12,479 bases of DNA. Source: Thermohalobaculum sp039187815. GTDB lineage: Bacteria > Pseudomonadota > Alphaproteobacteria > Rhodobacterales > Rhodobacteraceae. The notes under the pieces are model-generated. The model searched no databases. It saw only the letters and a program-made list of their open reading frames with translations, and was not told the origin of the DNA. Location of the stretch: NCBI GenBank assembly GCA_039187815.1, contig JBCCZI010000124.1:1-12479 (forward strand), read 5' to 3'. This document shows, one piece after another, positions 1-7,226 of this stretch; position 1 is the first letter of the stretch, and each line of letters opens with the position of its first letter. A program made the translations under genes and the position numbers.

Positions 1-208
1 ACCGGTTCAGATCCGCCTCCAGGGCACCACGACCGGTTGTGGATGCTCCGCCGACCTCGCGGCGCTCCAGCCGCTCGAGTTTCCGCTCAACCGGCGCCAA
101 GTCGATCACGGGATCTGCTGCGCACGCGGGCGTGTGGATCAGCACGGATGCAACCGCCAAAACCGGGGCGCCGCAGCACGACCGGCCAGATCCCGGACTT
201 AGGCGCAC
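1..208 (-). CDS. Probable secreted protein, N-terminal part, cut by window edge
   Basis: I do not recognise the family. The minus-strand frame from a GTG at 208-206 stays open to the window edge (69 residues). It reads like a real N-terminus: basic start (MRLSPGSGR), hydrophobic core (APVLAVASVLI, residues 14-24), then an A-C-A signal-peptidase-like site, so cleavage is likely after residue 30. The mature part begins DPVIDL and turns into a charged stretch (VERKLERLERRE, residues 40-51) that could be a short coiled coil. A GAGG at 219-216 lies 7 bases before the GTG. The start overlaps the last 10 bases of the upstream dehydrogenase gene, which suggests translational coupling. The region has no other gene. 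Export is inferred, and the function is unknown. The opposite strand is also open here (common in such G+C-rich DNA) but gives no protein-like sequence. Confidence 0.5.
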   Translation of the reverse strand, partial: MRLSPGSGRSCCGAPVLAVASVLIHTPACAADPVIDLAPVERKLERLERREVGGASTTGRGALEADLNR

Positions 209-1242
209 GAGATGGCCTCGATCTCGGCGAGGAGGGCTGGATCGACCGACAGGCCCTCCTGCATTCGCTGGGCTCGGATCTGGTGCCGGCGCGCGCCCGG
301 CACCCGGGCGCCGGGCTCTTCCCCGATCGCGCTGGCCAGCGCGGCGATGCGGTCGAGGCCGCCGGGGCCAAAGGCTGACGGATCCATGGCAATCAGCAGC
401 TGCCCCGTTGCAGGCGGATCGCCCTTGTCATCGAGAAACGAGCTGGCCTCAAAGGCAAAGCGCCCGCCAGTCAGCCCCGCAGCCAAGACCTCGACCATCA
501 GGGCGAGCGCCGCGCCCTTTGGGCCTCCGACCGGCGCCATGGTGCCGGCCAAAGCGGCCATTGGATCAGTGGTGGGGCGCCCCTGGGCATCCATCGCCCA
601 GTCATTCGGGATCGCCTCACCCCGTTGCGAGGCCGCCAAGATCCGGCCCCGGGCAACCGCGCTCATGGACAGATCGATCACCAGCGGCCCGTCGGCCCCG
701 GCGGGCGCGCCAAAGGCAATCGGATTGGTCCCAAACAGCGCCGTCCGCCCGCCATAGGGCGCCATCGCGGCCGGTGTGTTCGCGAACAGGAGAGCGATTT
801 GCTCGCGCTCGGCCAAGGCCTCAACGACGAGCCCCGTGACCCCGGCATGGTGCGAGCGCCGGATGCCCGCCGCCGCGATCCCCTGCGACACCGCGAGCGG
901 CGGCAAGGCCTCGACCGCCAGCTCCAACGCTGGATAGGCAAAGCCATGCGCCGCGTCGATCGAGAGGATGCCGGGGCGTGGATGCGCCAGTACGGGCTTT
1001 GCCTCGCCGTCGATCTTGCCCGCACGCACCTGGGCCGCATAGGAGGGCAGCCGCCGCAGCCCGTGCCCCGCCTGGCCGGCCAATTCTGCCCCAACGAGCG
1101 CACGCGCCACGGCGGCCGCCTGCGACGCATCAGTGCCGACGCGCTCGAGCGTGCGCCGAACCAGCGCATCGGCCTCGGCCACGGGAAGAGGGCCCGCAGC
1201 GGCGACCGTGGCCGGCGTTCCGGTCGGGCTGCTCATGGCCAT
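199..1242 (-). CDS. Ldh_2 family malate/L-lactate-type dehydrogenase
   Basis: This is a predicted cytoplasmic NAD(P)H-dependent 2-hydroxyacid dehydrogenase of the malate/L-lactate dehydrogenase (Ldh_2, YlbC/ComC-like) family, which interconverts 2-oxo and 2-hydroxy acids. It has 347 residues from the ATG at 1242, a normal length. Family landmarks are a GHGLRRLPSY segment (59-68), RRSHHAGVTGL with the presumed catalytic histidine (128-138), GTNPIAFGAP (171-180), DLSMSAVARGRI (190-201) and PTTDPMAALAGTMAPVGGPKG (223-243, read with gaps). The frame is open to 1482, but the extra 80 residues are Arg/Pro-rich and unlike the family, so they are excluded. A second ATG at 1236 is equally possible. 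No strong Shine-Dalgarno is seen. The gene is divergent from the methyltransferase gene and overlaps the next minus-strand gene. Substrate cannot be told: malate, lactate, sulfolactate, ureidoglycolate and delta1-piperideine-2-carboxylate enzymes all share this fold. Confidence 0.9.
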   Translation of the reverse strand: MAMSSPTGTPATVAAAGPLPVAEADALVRRTLERVGTDASQAAAVARALVGAELAGQAGHGLRRLPSYAAQVRAGKIDGEAKPVLAHPRPGILSIDAAHGFAYPALELAVEALPPLAVSQGIAAAGIRRSHHAGVTGLVVEALAEREQIALLFANTPAAMAPYGGRTALFGTNPIAFGAPAGADGPLVIDLSMSAVARGRILAASQRGEAIPNDWAMDAQGRPTTDPMAALAGTMAPVGGPKGAALALMVEVLAAGLTGGRFAFEASSFLDDKGDPPATGQLLIAMDPSAFGPGGLDRIAALASAIGEEPGARVPGARRHQIRAQRMQEGLSVDPALLAEIEAISCA

Positions 1243-1382
1243 ATCTGAGGGTAAGTCATGACGCACTCTCTTCGGCTTTCGCCCTTGGGCGATACGCAGA
1301 CCCTTTCGGGCTATCGCATGACAGAGCTGCGAACAATCCCTTGGCGCTGGCAGGCGGAGGGGCCGGACCGTAGGCTGAGGCA
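1243..1382. promoter_or_regulatory. Divergent intergenic region with two similar inverted repeats
   Basis: This 140-base spacer lies between the divergent dehydrogenase and methyltransferase genes and must hold both promoters. I see no convincing -35/-10 pair. It contains CGCCC-TT-GGGCG (1280-1291) followed by CCC-TTTC-GGG (1301-1310). The second is enclosed by GCGATA (1289-1294) and TATCGC (1312-1317). The two units look alike (CCCTT..GGGC.AT repeated about 19 bases apart). An 8-base palindrome GTCATGAC lies at 1255-1262. These could be operator half-sites; that is inference only. Confidence 0.3.
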
Positions 1383-2153
1383 ATGGAGTTTGTCGGAGAG
1401 TTTGCCGAGCTGCAGCAGCGCATCGCCGTCTGCCCCGAGCTCGCGACCTGGAGGGCGGCGGTGGTCGAGCACCTCGCCCCACGCCGGGGCGAGCGGATCC
1501 TCGAGATCGGCTGTGGCGCGGGATTGCTGCTGCGCGAGATCGGACTGGCGACCGGTCCGCATGGTCTGGCGGCCGGAGTCGACATCTCGCCGGATCAGAT
1601 CGCGCGCGCGGTTCGTGAGTGCGAGGAGGTCCCCGCGGTGCGCCCCGTCGTAGGCGATGCCCGTGCTCTGGCCTATCCGGACGGCGTCTTCGATGCCGCC
1701 GTGAGCATCCAAGTGCTGGAATACATCGCCGACGCGCCCACGGCTTTGGCCGAGCTTGGGCGCGCCCTAAAGCCGGGCGGGCGGCTGATCACGCTCGCCA
1801 CCAATTGGACGTCGGCGTTTTGGCACGGACCGGAGCCCGAACTCACGGCGGCGCTCTCCCGCTCGTGGGAGGGGCATGCGGCACACCCAAATCTCCCCGC
1901 CCGGATCGGGCCAATGTTGCAGCGCGCCGGGTTCGCCGGCATCCGCCAAATGCCGGTACCGGTGGTGAATGCGGCTTTCGATGACCGGGGGTACGCCTTT
2001 TGGCTTGCGCGGTTGATGGCTGCCCAGGCGCTGCAGGAGGCGGTGCCGGAGGCATCGGTTCGGGCCTGGCTCGACGCGCTCGAGGCAGCAGAGCGTGATG
2101 GCGAGTTCTTCTTCTCTTTGGTGCCAATCCTGACCACGGCCCGGTCCACCTGA
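1383..2153 (+). CDS. Class I SAM-dependent methyltransferase (Methyltransf_11-like)
   Basis: The product is a 256-residue soluble methyltransferase with the Rossmann-like SAM fold. Motif I is ILEIGCGAG (39-47), the acidic ribose-binding residue sits in GVDIS (65-69), GDA (91-93) contacts adenine, motif II is FDAAVSIQVLEY (103-114) and motif III is LKPGGRL (129-135). The C-terminal third (about 150-256) is likely a substrate-binding cap and is Trp/Phe/Ala-rich without a motif I know. The layout resembles UbiE/Coq5-like and arsenite or small-molecule methyltransferases, but I see no cysteine set typical of ArsM, so the acceptor is unknown. GAGG lies only 2 bases before the ATG, a poor spacing, so the true start could be slightly downstream. 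It is the first gene of a plus-strand run and diverges from the dehydrogenase. Confidence 0.9.
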   Translation: MEFVGEFAELQQRIAVCPELATWRAAVVEHLAPRRGERILEIGCGAGLLLREIGLATGPHGLAAGVDISPDQIARAVRECEEVPAVRPVVGDARALAYPDGVFDAAVSIQVLEYIADAPTALAELGRALKPGGRLITLATNWTSAFWHGPEPELTAALSRSWEGHAAHPNLPARIGPMLQRAGFAGIRQMPVPVVNAAFDDRGYAFWLARLMAAQALQEAVPEASVRAWLDALEAAERDGEFFFSLVPILTTARST

Positions 2154-2231
2154 CGGAAATCTCGTCAGCCGGTTCTGGTCGGGCCCCGGAAAGCCGCGTA
2201 TGGGCTGGACCAAGCCACAGCGAGAGAGCCA

Positions 2232-2852
2232 ATGCACCCGAACCCGATGTTTCGCCATACCCCCGAGGCCCATGCACGCGCCCTGGCCGAGGCGCGTGGC
2301 TTTGGCGTGGTGAGCTCGGCCAGCGGGGGGCAGGTGCTGTTGGCTCACATCCCCTTTTTGCTGGAGGGCGACCGGATCGAGGCGCATCTCGTGCGCTCAA
2401 ACCCGATTGCCCGAGCGCTGGCCGAGGGGCCGCGTGCGGCAACCTTGGTCGTCTCGGGGCCCGATGGCTATGTCTCGCCCGACTGGTACGCAGAGCCGGA
2501 TCTCGTGCCGACCTGGAACTATGTGGCCGTCCACCTGGCGGGCAGGCTGAGCCTGGCCGATCCGGACAGTCTGCTCGCCCATCTCGAACGACTGTCGGCC
2601 AAATTCGAGGCGGGGCTCGCGCCAAAGCACCCCTGGACCCACCACAAGATGACCGAGGGCGTGATGGCACGCATGATGCGCCAGATCCTGCCTGTGGAGA
2701 TGGTGGTCGAGCGGGTGGAGAGCACCTTTAAGCTGAACCAGAACCGCTCCGCCTCCGCGCGCGCTGGCGCCGCAGGGCAGCTGGCCGAGGGGCACACGCC
2801 CGGCCAAGAAACCGGGGCCCTGGCCGCGCTGATGCGGGGTGTGGACGGCTGA
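2232..2852 (+). CDS. PaiB-like FMN-binding protein (FMN_bind_2)
   Basis: The product is a 206-residue split-barrel flavin-binding protein of the PaiB/FMN_bind_2 family, first known from the Bacillus PAI2 regulator of protease synthesis and sporulation. In proteobacteria the physiological role is mostly unknown. Diagnostic motifs are all present: LAHIPF (37-42), DGYVSPDWY (78-86), VPTWNYVAVHLAG (92-104), KHPWT (132-136) and E163 followed by FKLNQN (166-171). Length is normal. The last 30 residues are Ala/Gly-rich and probably flexible. Start context is weak: GAGAGAG at 2222-2228 ends only 3 bases before the ATG. It lies 78 bases after the methyltransferase gene on the same strand, so co-transcription is possible. 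Despite the family name there is no DNA-binding helix, so I would not call it a transcriptional regulator. Confidence 0.92.
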   Translation: MHPNPMFRHTPEAHARALAEARGFGVVSSASGGQVLLAHIPFLLEGDRIEAHLVRSNPIARALAEGPRAATLVVSGPDGYVSPDWYAEPDLVPTWNYVAVHLAGRLSLADPDSLLAHLERLSAKFEAGLAPKHPWTHHKMTEGVMARMMRQILPVEMVVERVESTFKLNQNRSASARAGAAGQLAEGHTPGQETGALAALMRGVDG

Positions 2853-2963
2853 GCGGCACCGGGGCGGCCGCATCGTCGCGCCTCCATCCTCTGCCAAGCC
2901 TTGCCGCAGCGGTCCGCCGACCCCATAACCGGGTCGAGACCCAAGACCGCAATGGAGCCCAAA

Positions 2964-4286
2964 ATGGACGCCGCCGATTGGTGGACCGCCTCGCTTATCC
3001 TTGGCCTGCTGGCCGTCTCCGCCTTCTTCTCGGGCAGCGAGACGGCGCTGACGGCCATCAACCGCGCCACCATGCATCAGCTGAGCGAGAAGGGCTCGTC
3101 CGGCGCGCGGAGGGCCCTGGCCCTGACCGACGACAAGGAGCGGCTGATCGGCTCGATCCTGCTCGGCAACAACCTCGTCAATGTCTTGGCGACAGCGCTG
3201 GCAACGGCGCTGTTCACAGCCTTGCTGGGTGAGGCGGGGGTCGCCTATGCCACGCTGATGATGACGGTGCTGGTCACCGTCTTTGCCGAGGTGGCGCCCA
3301 AAACCTATGCCATCACGCGGCCCGAGCAGGCGGCCGTGCATGCGGCCCCGGTCATCAACGTCATCGTCAAGCTGTTCGCTCCCGCCGTGGGGGCGGTGCA
3401 GATGCTGGTGCGGGCGGCCTTCCGCCTGCTGGGGATCGAGATCGCCCCAGATGCGCATGTGCTGGCGCCCCATGAGGAGATCCGCGGCGCCATCACGCTC
3501 CACCACTCGGAAGGCGGTGTGGAGAAGGACGAGCGCGATCGGCTGCTGGCCGCGCTCGAACTCCGCGAGCGCGAGGTGGCCGCCGTGATGCGCCACCGCC
3601 GAGATCTCGCATCGATCTCGGCCGATGCGCCGGCCGAAGAGATCGTCTCCTATTGCCTGGCCTCGCCTTACACCCGCATCCCGCTCTGGCGCGGGGAACC
3701 CGAGAACATCGTCGGCGTGCTGCACGCCAAAGACCTGTTGCGCGCCGTCGACCGTCAAGTGCGCGGCGGCGAGGATGACGGGGCGGTGGACGTGGCCGAA
3801 CGGATCGCCAAGCTCGACGTGATGGGTGTGGCCATGAAGCCCTGGTTCGTGCCTGACACGCGCACCCTTGACAGCCAACTTAGAGCCTTCCTGAAGCGCC
3901 ACCAGCACTTTGCCCTGGTCGTCGACGAATACGGCGTGCTGCAGGGCCTGATCACGCTCGAGGACATCCTAGAGGAGATCGTCGGCGAGATTGCGGACGA
4001 GCACGATGTGGAGGTCGAAGGCCTGGTCCGAGAGCCGTCCGGCTCGGTGATCGTCCAGGGCTCGATGTCGATCCGGAACCTCAACCGCGCCTGCGACTGG
4101 TCACTGCCGGACGAAGAGGCCACCACCGTGGCGGGACTGATGATCCACGAGGCCCAGGCGATCCCAACCGAGGGCCAGGTCTTTGTTTTCCACGGCGTGC
4201 GCTTCGAGGTCATCGAGCGCGAGCGCCAGCAGATTACCCGACTGCGCGTCAAACAACTGCAACGCGCCGGCGCAGCCGAGGAGTGA
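2964..4286 (+). CDS. CNNM/HlyC/CorC family membrane protein with CBS pair
   Basis: The product is a 440-residue inner-membrane protein of the CorC/CNNM family, linked to Mg2+ (or Co2+) efflux and homeostasis. Domains in order: DUF21/CNNM membrane domain (about 1-195) with SGSETALTAINR (23-34), LLGNNLVNV (66-74) and FAEVAPKTYA (107-116) and three to four hydrophobic segments; a CBS pair (about 210-345) with ENIVGVLHAKDLL (247-259) and VDEYGVLQG (320-328) then EDILEEIVGEI (333-343); and the C-terminal CorC_HlyC domain (about 357-432). I chose the ATG at 2964 because GGAG (2954-2957) lies 6 bases before it. An in-frame ATG at 2952 and the frame open to 2901 only add a non-hydrophobic tail. The gene ends 9 bases from the convergent gene. 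The 111 bases before it hold nothing I recognise. The older label hemolysin is misleading. Confidence 0.93.
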   Translation: MDAADWWTASLILGLLAVSAFFSGSETALTAINRATMHQLSEKGSSGARRALALTDDKERLIGSILLGNNLVNVLATALATALFTALLGEAGVAYATLMMTVLVTVFAEVAPKTYAITRPEQAAVHAAPVINVIVKLFAPAVGAVQMLVRAAFRLLGIEIAPDAHVLAPHEEIRGAITLHHSEGGVEKDERDRLLAALELREREVAAVMRHRRDLASISADAPAEEIVSYCLASPYTRIPLWRGEPENIVGVLHAKDLLRAVDRQVRGGEDDGAVDVAERIAKLDVMGVAMKPWFVPDTRTLDSQLRAFLKRHQHFALVVDEYGVLQGLITLEDILEEIVGEIADEHDVEVEGLVREPSGSVIVQGSMSIRNLNRACDWSLPDEEATTVAGLMIHEAQAIPTEGQVFVFHGVRFEVIERERQQITRLRVKQLQRAGAAEE

Positions 4287-4295
4287 CCCGACCGC

Positions 4296-4718
4296 TCAGC
4301 TGATCTTCTTCAGCGTCTTCAAGATGGTCTCATAGTCCTTCTCGATGGTGTTAACCGTCTTGGTGCGCTTGGCCAGAATGCCCAGGCGATCGGCGGCGTC
4401 CTTGTCACGGCGCCGCACCCGCTTGGTGAGCTCGCGCACGCGGTTCTTGTCGCCTGTCCTTTCGGTTGCCAGCATCTCCTTCTCGAGATCGGCCATGGAT
4501 TTCGACAGCTGACTGGCGAGATTGAGATCCTTGCCCAGATGCGCGCTGGTGCGCCGGATCTGGGTGCGCATATCGGTCGCCTTGCGCATGGCCCCGCGCA
4601 ACTCGCGCATCAGACGCTCGACCTGGACCAGACGATCAATCAGCTGCTTGCGGTTCGTCCGCTCGGCATAGGTGATCTCGTCGTTCAACTTCCTGAGGTT
4701 CTTGTGCTTGTCCGCCAT
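4296..4718 (-). CDS. Small highly charged helical/coiled-coil protein, unknown function
   Basis: I do not recognise this family. The predicted protein has 140 residues, almost wholly charged and helix-forming, with few Gly or Pro and no Trp or Cys. It starts MADKHKNLRKLND, has a heptad-like stretch around LIDRLVQVERLMREL (about 26-40), another around LSKSMADLEKEML (71-83), a run of basic residues KRVRRRDKD (about 99-107) and ends KTLKKIS. No signal peptide or membrane segment is visible, so it is probably cytoplasmic, and the strong basic charge would allow nucleic-acid binding (inference). Start: the ATG at 4718 is preceded by GGTGGG at good spacing; an ATG at 4730 would add four residues. 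It begins 56 bases after the MocR-type gene on the same strand, so the two may be co-transcribed. The Lys-rich, non-random composition and the lack of a better overlapping frame support a real gene. Confidence 0.75.
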   Translation of the reverse strand: MADKHKNLRKLNDEITYAERTNRKQLIDRLVQVERLMRELRGAMRKATDMRTQIRRTSAHLGKDLNLASQLSKSMADLEKEMLATERTGDKNRVRELTKRVRRRDKDAADRLGILAKRTKTVNTIEKDYETILKTLKKIS

Positions 4719-4774
4719 GCGCCCACCCATCCGCGATCGGCCCAGCTTATCCAGCCGGATCGGCCGGGCAAGCG

Positions 4775-6235
4775 CTAGGGCTGGATTGCCTCGGCCAGAC
4801 GCCGGATGCCCTCGCCGATCCGCTCTGCATCGATCGAGGAGAAACCGAGACGGAGGTGTCGCTCCCCATGCGCGGGATCCGCAAAAAATGCTCCAGCGGG
4901 CTCAGACAAGACGCCATCCGCAAGGGCCCGCTCGGCAACGACCGAGCTCTGAAACCCTTGAGGCCCCGTCAGCCAGAAGGACGAGCCGCCAAACCCCGGC
5001 ACTTGCGCCCATCCGGGCAAGCGCGCACCCAGAGCATCGGACATGGCCTGCCAGCGGGCGCGGTAAACCCGGTGGATCCGGCGCACCAGCACATCGTAGT
5101 GGCCGTTAGCCATGAACAGAGCCGCTGCACGCTGGTTGTTGCCTGGAGGATGGCGCAGCATCAGCCGGCGCAAGGTGCGCAGACGCTCGATCAGCGCGGC
5201 ATCGGCCACCACAAAGCCCAAACGCAGGCCCGGCATCACCGTCTTGGAGAGCGAGCCCACATAGATGACCCGGCCCTCGCGATCGAGCGATTTCAGCGCC
5301 GGGCGCGGCTGGCCCATATAGTTCGTCTCGAACTCATAATCGTCTTCGACGACCAGCAGATCATTGTCCGCTGCGGTCTCGAGCAGCGCTCGCCGCCGCG
5401 CCAGCCCCATGGTGACCGTCGTCGGATAGTGATGCGAGGGTGTGACGAAGGCCAACGCGACCTCGGTCAGCCTCTCATCGACCAGCATGCCGTCGTCGTC
5501 GGTCGGGATGGGCACGACCTTGCCGGCCCGAAGCGACAACATCGCGCGCAGGTCCGGATAGCCCGGGTCCTCGATGGCACAGGCGCGGTCGCGGTCGACC
5601 AGCAGCGCGGCCACCAGATAGAGCGCGTTTTGCGCCCCCATGGTGACGAGGATTTGCTCCGGACGCGCCGCTATGCCCCGCCGCGGCAGGATCCGACGGG
5701 CGATTTCCTCTAGCAGGAGCGGATCGTCCTCGCCGTACTGATCGACGGTCCAGGCGTCCAACCAGCGTTTGCCCATGGCCTGGCGCATGCTGTCGCGCCA
5801 TTCGGCGATCGGGAACACCGCGTGATCGACCTGGCCATAGATAAAGGAATAGGGGTAGGTGGCCCAGTCCCGGGGGCGCTGGATAAAGCGCGCCTCACGC
5901 AGATCCTTGGCCGCGCGATCGTCCCAGTTGATCTCGGGCGCGGCCGGCCGGGCGAGCGAGGGCGGCGTTGGAGCCAGGCCTTCGATGGCCGCAGGGTCGA
6001 CATAGAAGCCGGAGCGCTCACGGCTGACCAGGAATCCCTCGGCCACCAGCGCCTGATAGGCCAGCGTCACCGTGTTCCGCGACACGCCCAAGCGGTGCGC
6101 CATGGCGCGCGTCGAGGGCACCGGCGCCTTCGGCTCAAGCTGGCCGCCGGCAATCGAGGCGATCAGCAGCTCGCGGATCTGCGCCTGGAGGGTGGCCGGT
6201 CTGCTCCGGTCGAGATGATAAAGCGCGTCGCGAAT
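4775..6235 (-). CDS. MocR-type GntR-family regulator with aminotransferase domain; start abnormal
   Basis: This is a PLP-dependent transcription regulator of the MocR/PdxR group: N-terminal GntR winged helix joined to a fold-type I aminotransferase-like domain. With residue 1 at the open codon 6241-6239, the winged helix spans about 10-82 (LQAQIRELL, 18-26; LGVSRNTVTLAYQAL, 51-65; ERSGFYV, 75-81). The aminotransferase part has EDPGYPD (224-230), VEDDYEFETNY (298-308) and the PLP lysine in SLSKTVMPGLRLG (330-342, K333). The frame is open from the TGA at 6244-6242, yet no ATG, GTG or TTG lies before the GTG at 6121. Starting there would remove the first DNA-binding helix. I take the ATT at 6235, with AGGA (6248-6245) 9 bases upstream, as a possible rare start. 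The alternative is ATG 6245-6243 followed by one extra base: deleting the A at 6242 gives M-A-K-I-R-D-A-L-Y-H-L in frame. Such regulators usually control a nearby divergent or adjacent gene; none is obvious here. Confidence 0.85.
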   Translation of the reverse strand: MRDALYHLDRSRPATLQAQIRELLIASIAGGQLEPKAPVPSTRAMAHRLGVSRNTVTLAYQALVAEGFLVSRERSGFYVDPAAIEGLAPTPPSLARPAAPEINWDDRAAKDLREARFIQRPRDWATYPYSFIYGQVDHAVFPIAEWRDSMRQAMGKRWLDAWTVDQYGEDDPLLLEEIARRILPRRGIAARPEQILVTMGAQNALYLVAALLVDRDRACAIEDPGYPDLRAMLSLRAGKVVPIPTDDDGMLVDERLTEVALAFVTPSHHYPTTVTMGLARRRALLETAADNDLLVVEDDYEFETNYMGQPRPALKSLDREGRVIYVGSLSKTVMPGLRLGFVVADAALIERLRTLRRLMLRHPPGNNQRAAALFMANGHYDVLVRRIHRVYRARWQAMSDALGARLPGWAQVPGFGGSSFWLTGPQGFQSSVVAERALADGVLSEPAGAFFADPAHGERHLRLGFSSIDAERIGEGIRRLAEAIQP

Positions 6236-6245
6236 CTTGGCTCAT

Positions 6246-6425
6246 CCTGGAGTGGATTTTTGGACCTATCGGACATGGTAGTCCGTGGAATCTGCCCCGC
6301 AAGATCCTTTCTCACCAATTATCGAGATTTTTTGTCTCATTTGCCAACCAGCTTGCATTGGAGGCAAAGTGAAGCCGGTCCGGTCGAGACCAGCCGAGGC
6401 CACGCGGTGGTCGCGCAAGAAAACG
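6246..6425. other. AT-richer intergenic spacer upstream of MocR gene
   Basis: No gene is visible in these 180 bases. The part 6298-6345 is clearly richer in A+T than the surrounding DNA and carries the probable promoter noted separately. An 11-base string TCCGGTCGAGA occurs at 6379-6389 and again, same orientation, at 6205-6215 inside the start of the regulator gene. Some MocR proteins bind direct repeats, but the 174-base spacing makes this pair weak evidence. Confidence 0.4.
6318..6347 (-). promoter_or_regulatory. Predicted sigma-70-like promoter for the MocR-type gene
   Basis: On the minus strand TTGGCA (6347-6342) and GATAAT (6323-6318) are separated by 18 bases, inside the most AT-rich stretch of the window. 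This would start transcription near 6311 and leave a leader of roughly 65-75 bases before the regulator. Five of six bases match the consensus in the -10 box and four of six in the -35 box. This is a by-eye call without experimental support. Confidence 0.4.
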
Positions 6426-7220
6426 CTAGAGTGCGGCGCGGGAGGCCGTCTGTGGTGTGCTCTCGCATGCCGCCTCGGCCGCTGCCAGATCGCAAACACA
6501 GAGCAGATCACCATCGGAGAAGCGCATGGTCTGCACGCTTGGCCGCATCGCCTCGTCCAGCATCTCGATGGGCGAGAGGTTCAGCCCGGTTTTGCCCGAG
6601 CCGAGAATTATCGGCGCGATCATTAGATGCAGCTCATCCAAGGCACCGGCATTGATGAAGCGGGCCAGCGTCTCGGCCCCACCCTCGACCAAAATGCGCC
6701 GCAAGCCGCGCATCGCCAAGGCCTCGACGATCGCGCCAGGATCAATGTGGCCGTTGGCACAGCTGTCGAGCGCCAGACGCTCGACATTGGCCGGTCCCGT
6801 GGCACCGTGCCTCTCAATGGCCAGCACGCGGCCAGCCCCATCGCCCAGCATCGCGAGCTCAGAGGGCATGCGGCCGTTCGGATCGATCACGACCCGAGCC
6901 GGATTGCGCCCAGGCACAAGGCGCGTGGTCAGCCGAGGATTGTCGGCAATCGCGGTGCCGACACCAACGATCACGGCATCGCATTCGGCCCGCAGACGAT
7001 GGAGATGGCGCAGGGCCTCGGTCCCGTTGATGTATTTCGACGCTCCCGTCGGCGTGGCGATGCGCCCGTCGAGCGATTGGCCCAGCTGGCCGATCACAGT
7101 CGTGGCTTGCGGACCGCGCGGGGCGAGGCGGATGAGCGCGTGATCGGGCGCGTAGTCGGCAGGTTGAGGGGTCAAGGCATGGGTCTCGCGTTTGGTCAGC
7201 ACTTGGCTTTCTCCGTGCAT
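6426..7220 (-). CDS. Stand-alone RibD C-terminal-type reductase
   Basis: The product is a 264-residue protein of the RibD_C/dihydrofolate-reductase-like fold, the family of the NADPH-dependent pyrimidine reductase of riboflavin synthesis. Motifs: GQSLDGRIATPTG (47-59), LRAECDAVIVGVGTAIADNP (76-95), RNPARVVID (105-113), ILVEGGAETLARF (176-188) and LHLMIAPIILGSGK (197-210). The first 40 residues hold no zinc-binding deaminase domain, so it is not a full RibD. No other riboflavin gene is near. It could be a second-copy pyrimidine reductase or a reductase with another substrate. The ATG at 7220 follows the upstream stop by 6 bases (coupled translation). A GTG at 7202, with GGAG 8 bases before it, is a plausible alternative start that shortens the protein by six residues. 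It is the last gene of a three-gene minus-strand unit. Confidence 0.88.
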   Translation of the reverse strand: MHGESQVLTKRETHALTPQPADYAPDHALIRLAPRGPQATTVIGQLGQSLDGRIATPTGASKYINGTEALRHLHRLRAECDAVIVGVGTAIADNPRLTTRLVPGRNPARVVIDPNGRMPSELAMLGDGAGRVLAIERHGATGPANVERLALDSCANGHIDPGAIVEALAMRGLRRILVEGGAETLARFINAGALDELHLMIAPIILGSGKTGLNLSPIEMLDEAMRPSVQTMRFSDGDLLCVCDLAAAEAACESTPQTASRAAL

Positions 7221-7226
7221 GCCAGC

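Noticed and set aside
39..839. 266-codon plus-strand frame at the left edge
   Set aside because: Pro/Arg/Ser-rich shadow of the dehydrogenase gene with no motif.
1243..1482. N-terminal extension of the dehydrogenase by 80 residues
   Set aside because: Arg/Pro-rich and overlaps the start of the methyltransferase gene; the family length fits the ATG at 1242.
2397..3908. 503-codon minus-strand frame opposite the CNNM/CorC-type gene
   Set aside because: His/Gly/Arg-rich composition, no recognisable motif, and overlap with two well-supported plus-strand genes.
4299..4314. Hairpin GCTGA-TCTTCT-TCAGC between the convergent genes, as a two-way terminator
   Set aside because: Only a five-base stem, lies inside the 3' end of the small helical protein gene and has no U-run.
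6205..6389. Direct repeat TCCGGTCGAGA (6205-6215 and 6379-6389) as a MocR operator
   Set aside because: One copy is inside the coding region and the copies are 174 bases apart; an 11-base match in G+C-rich DNA can be chance.
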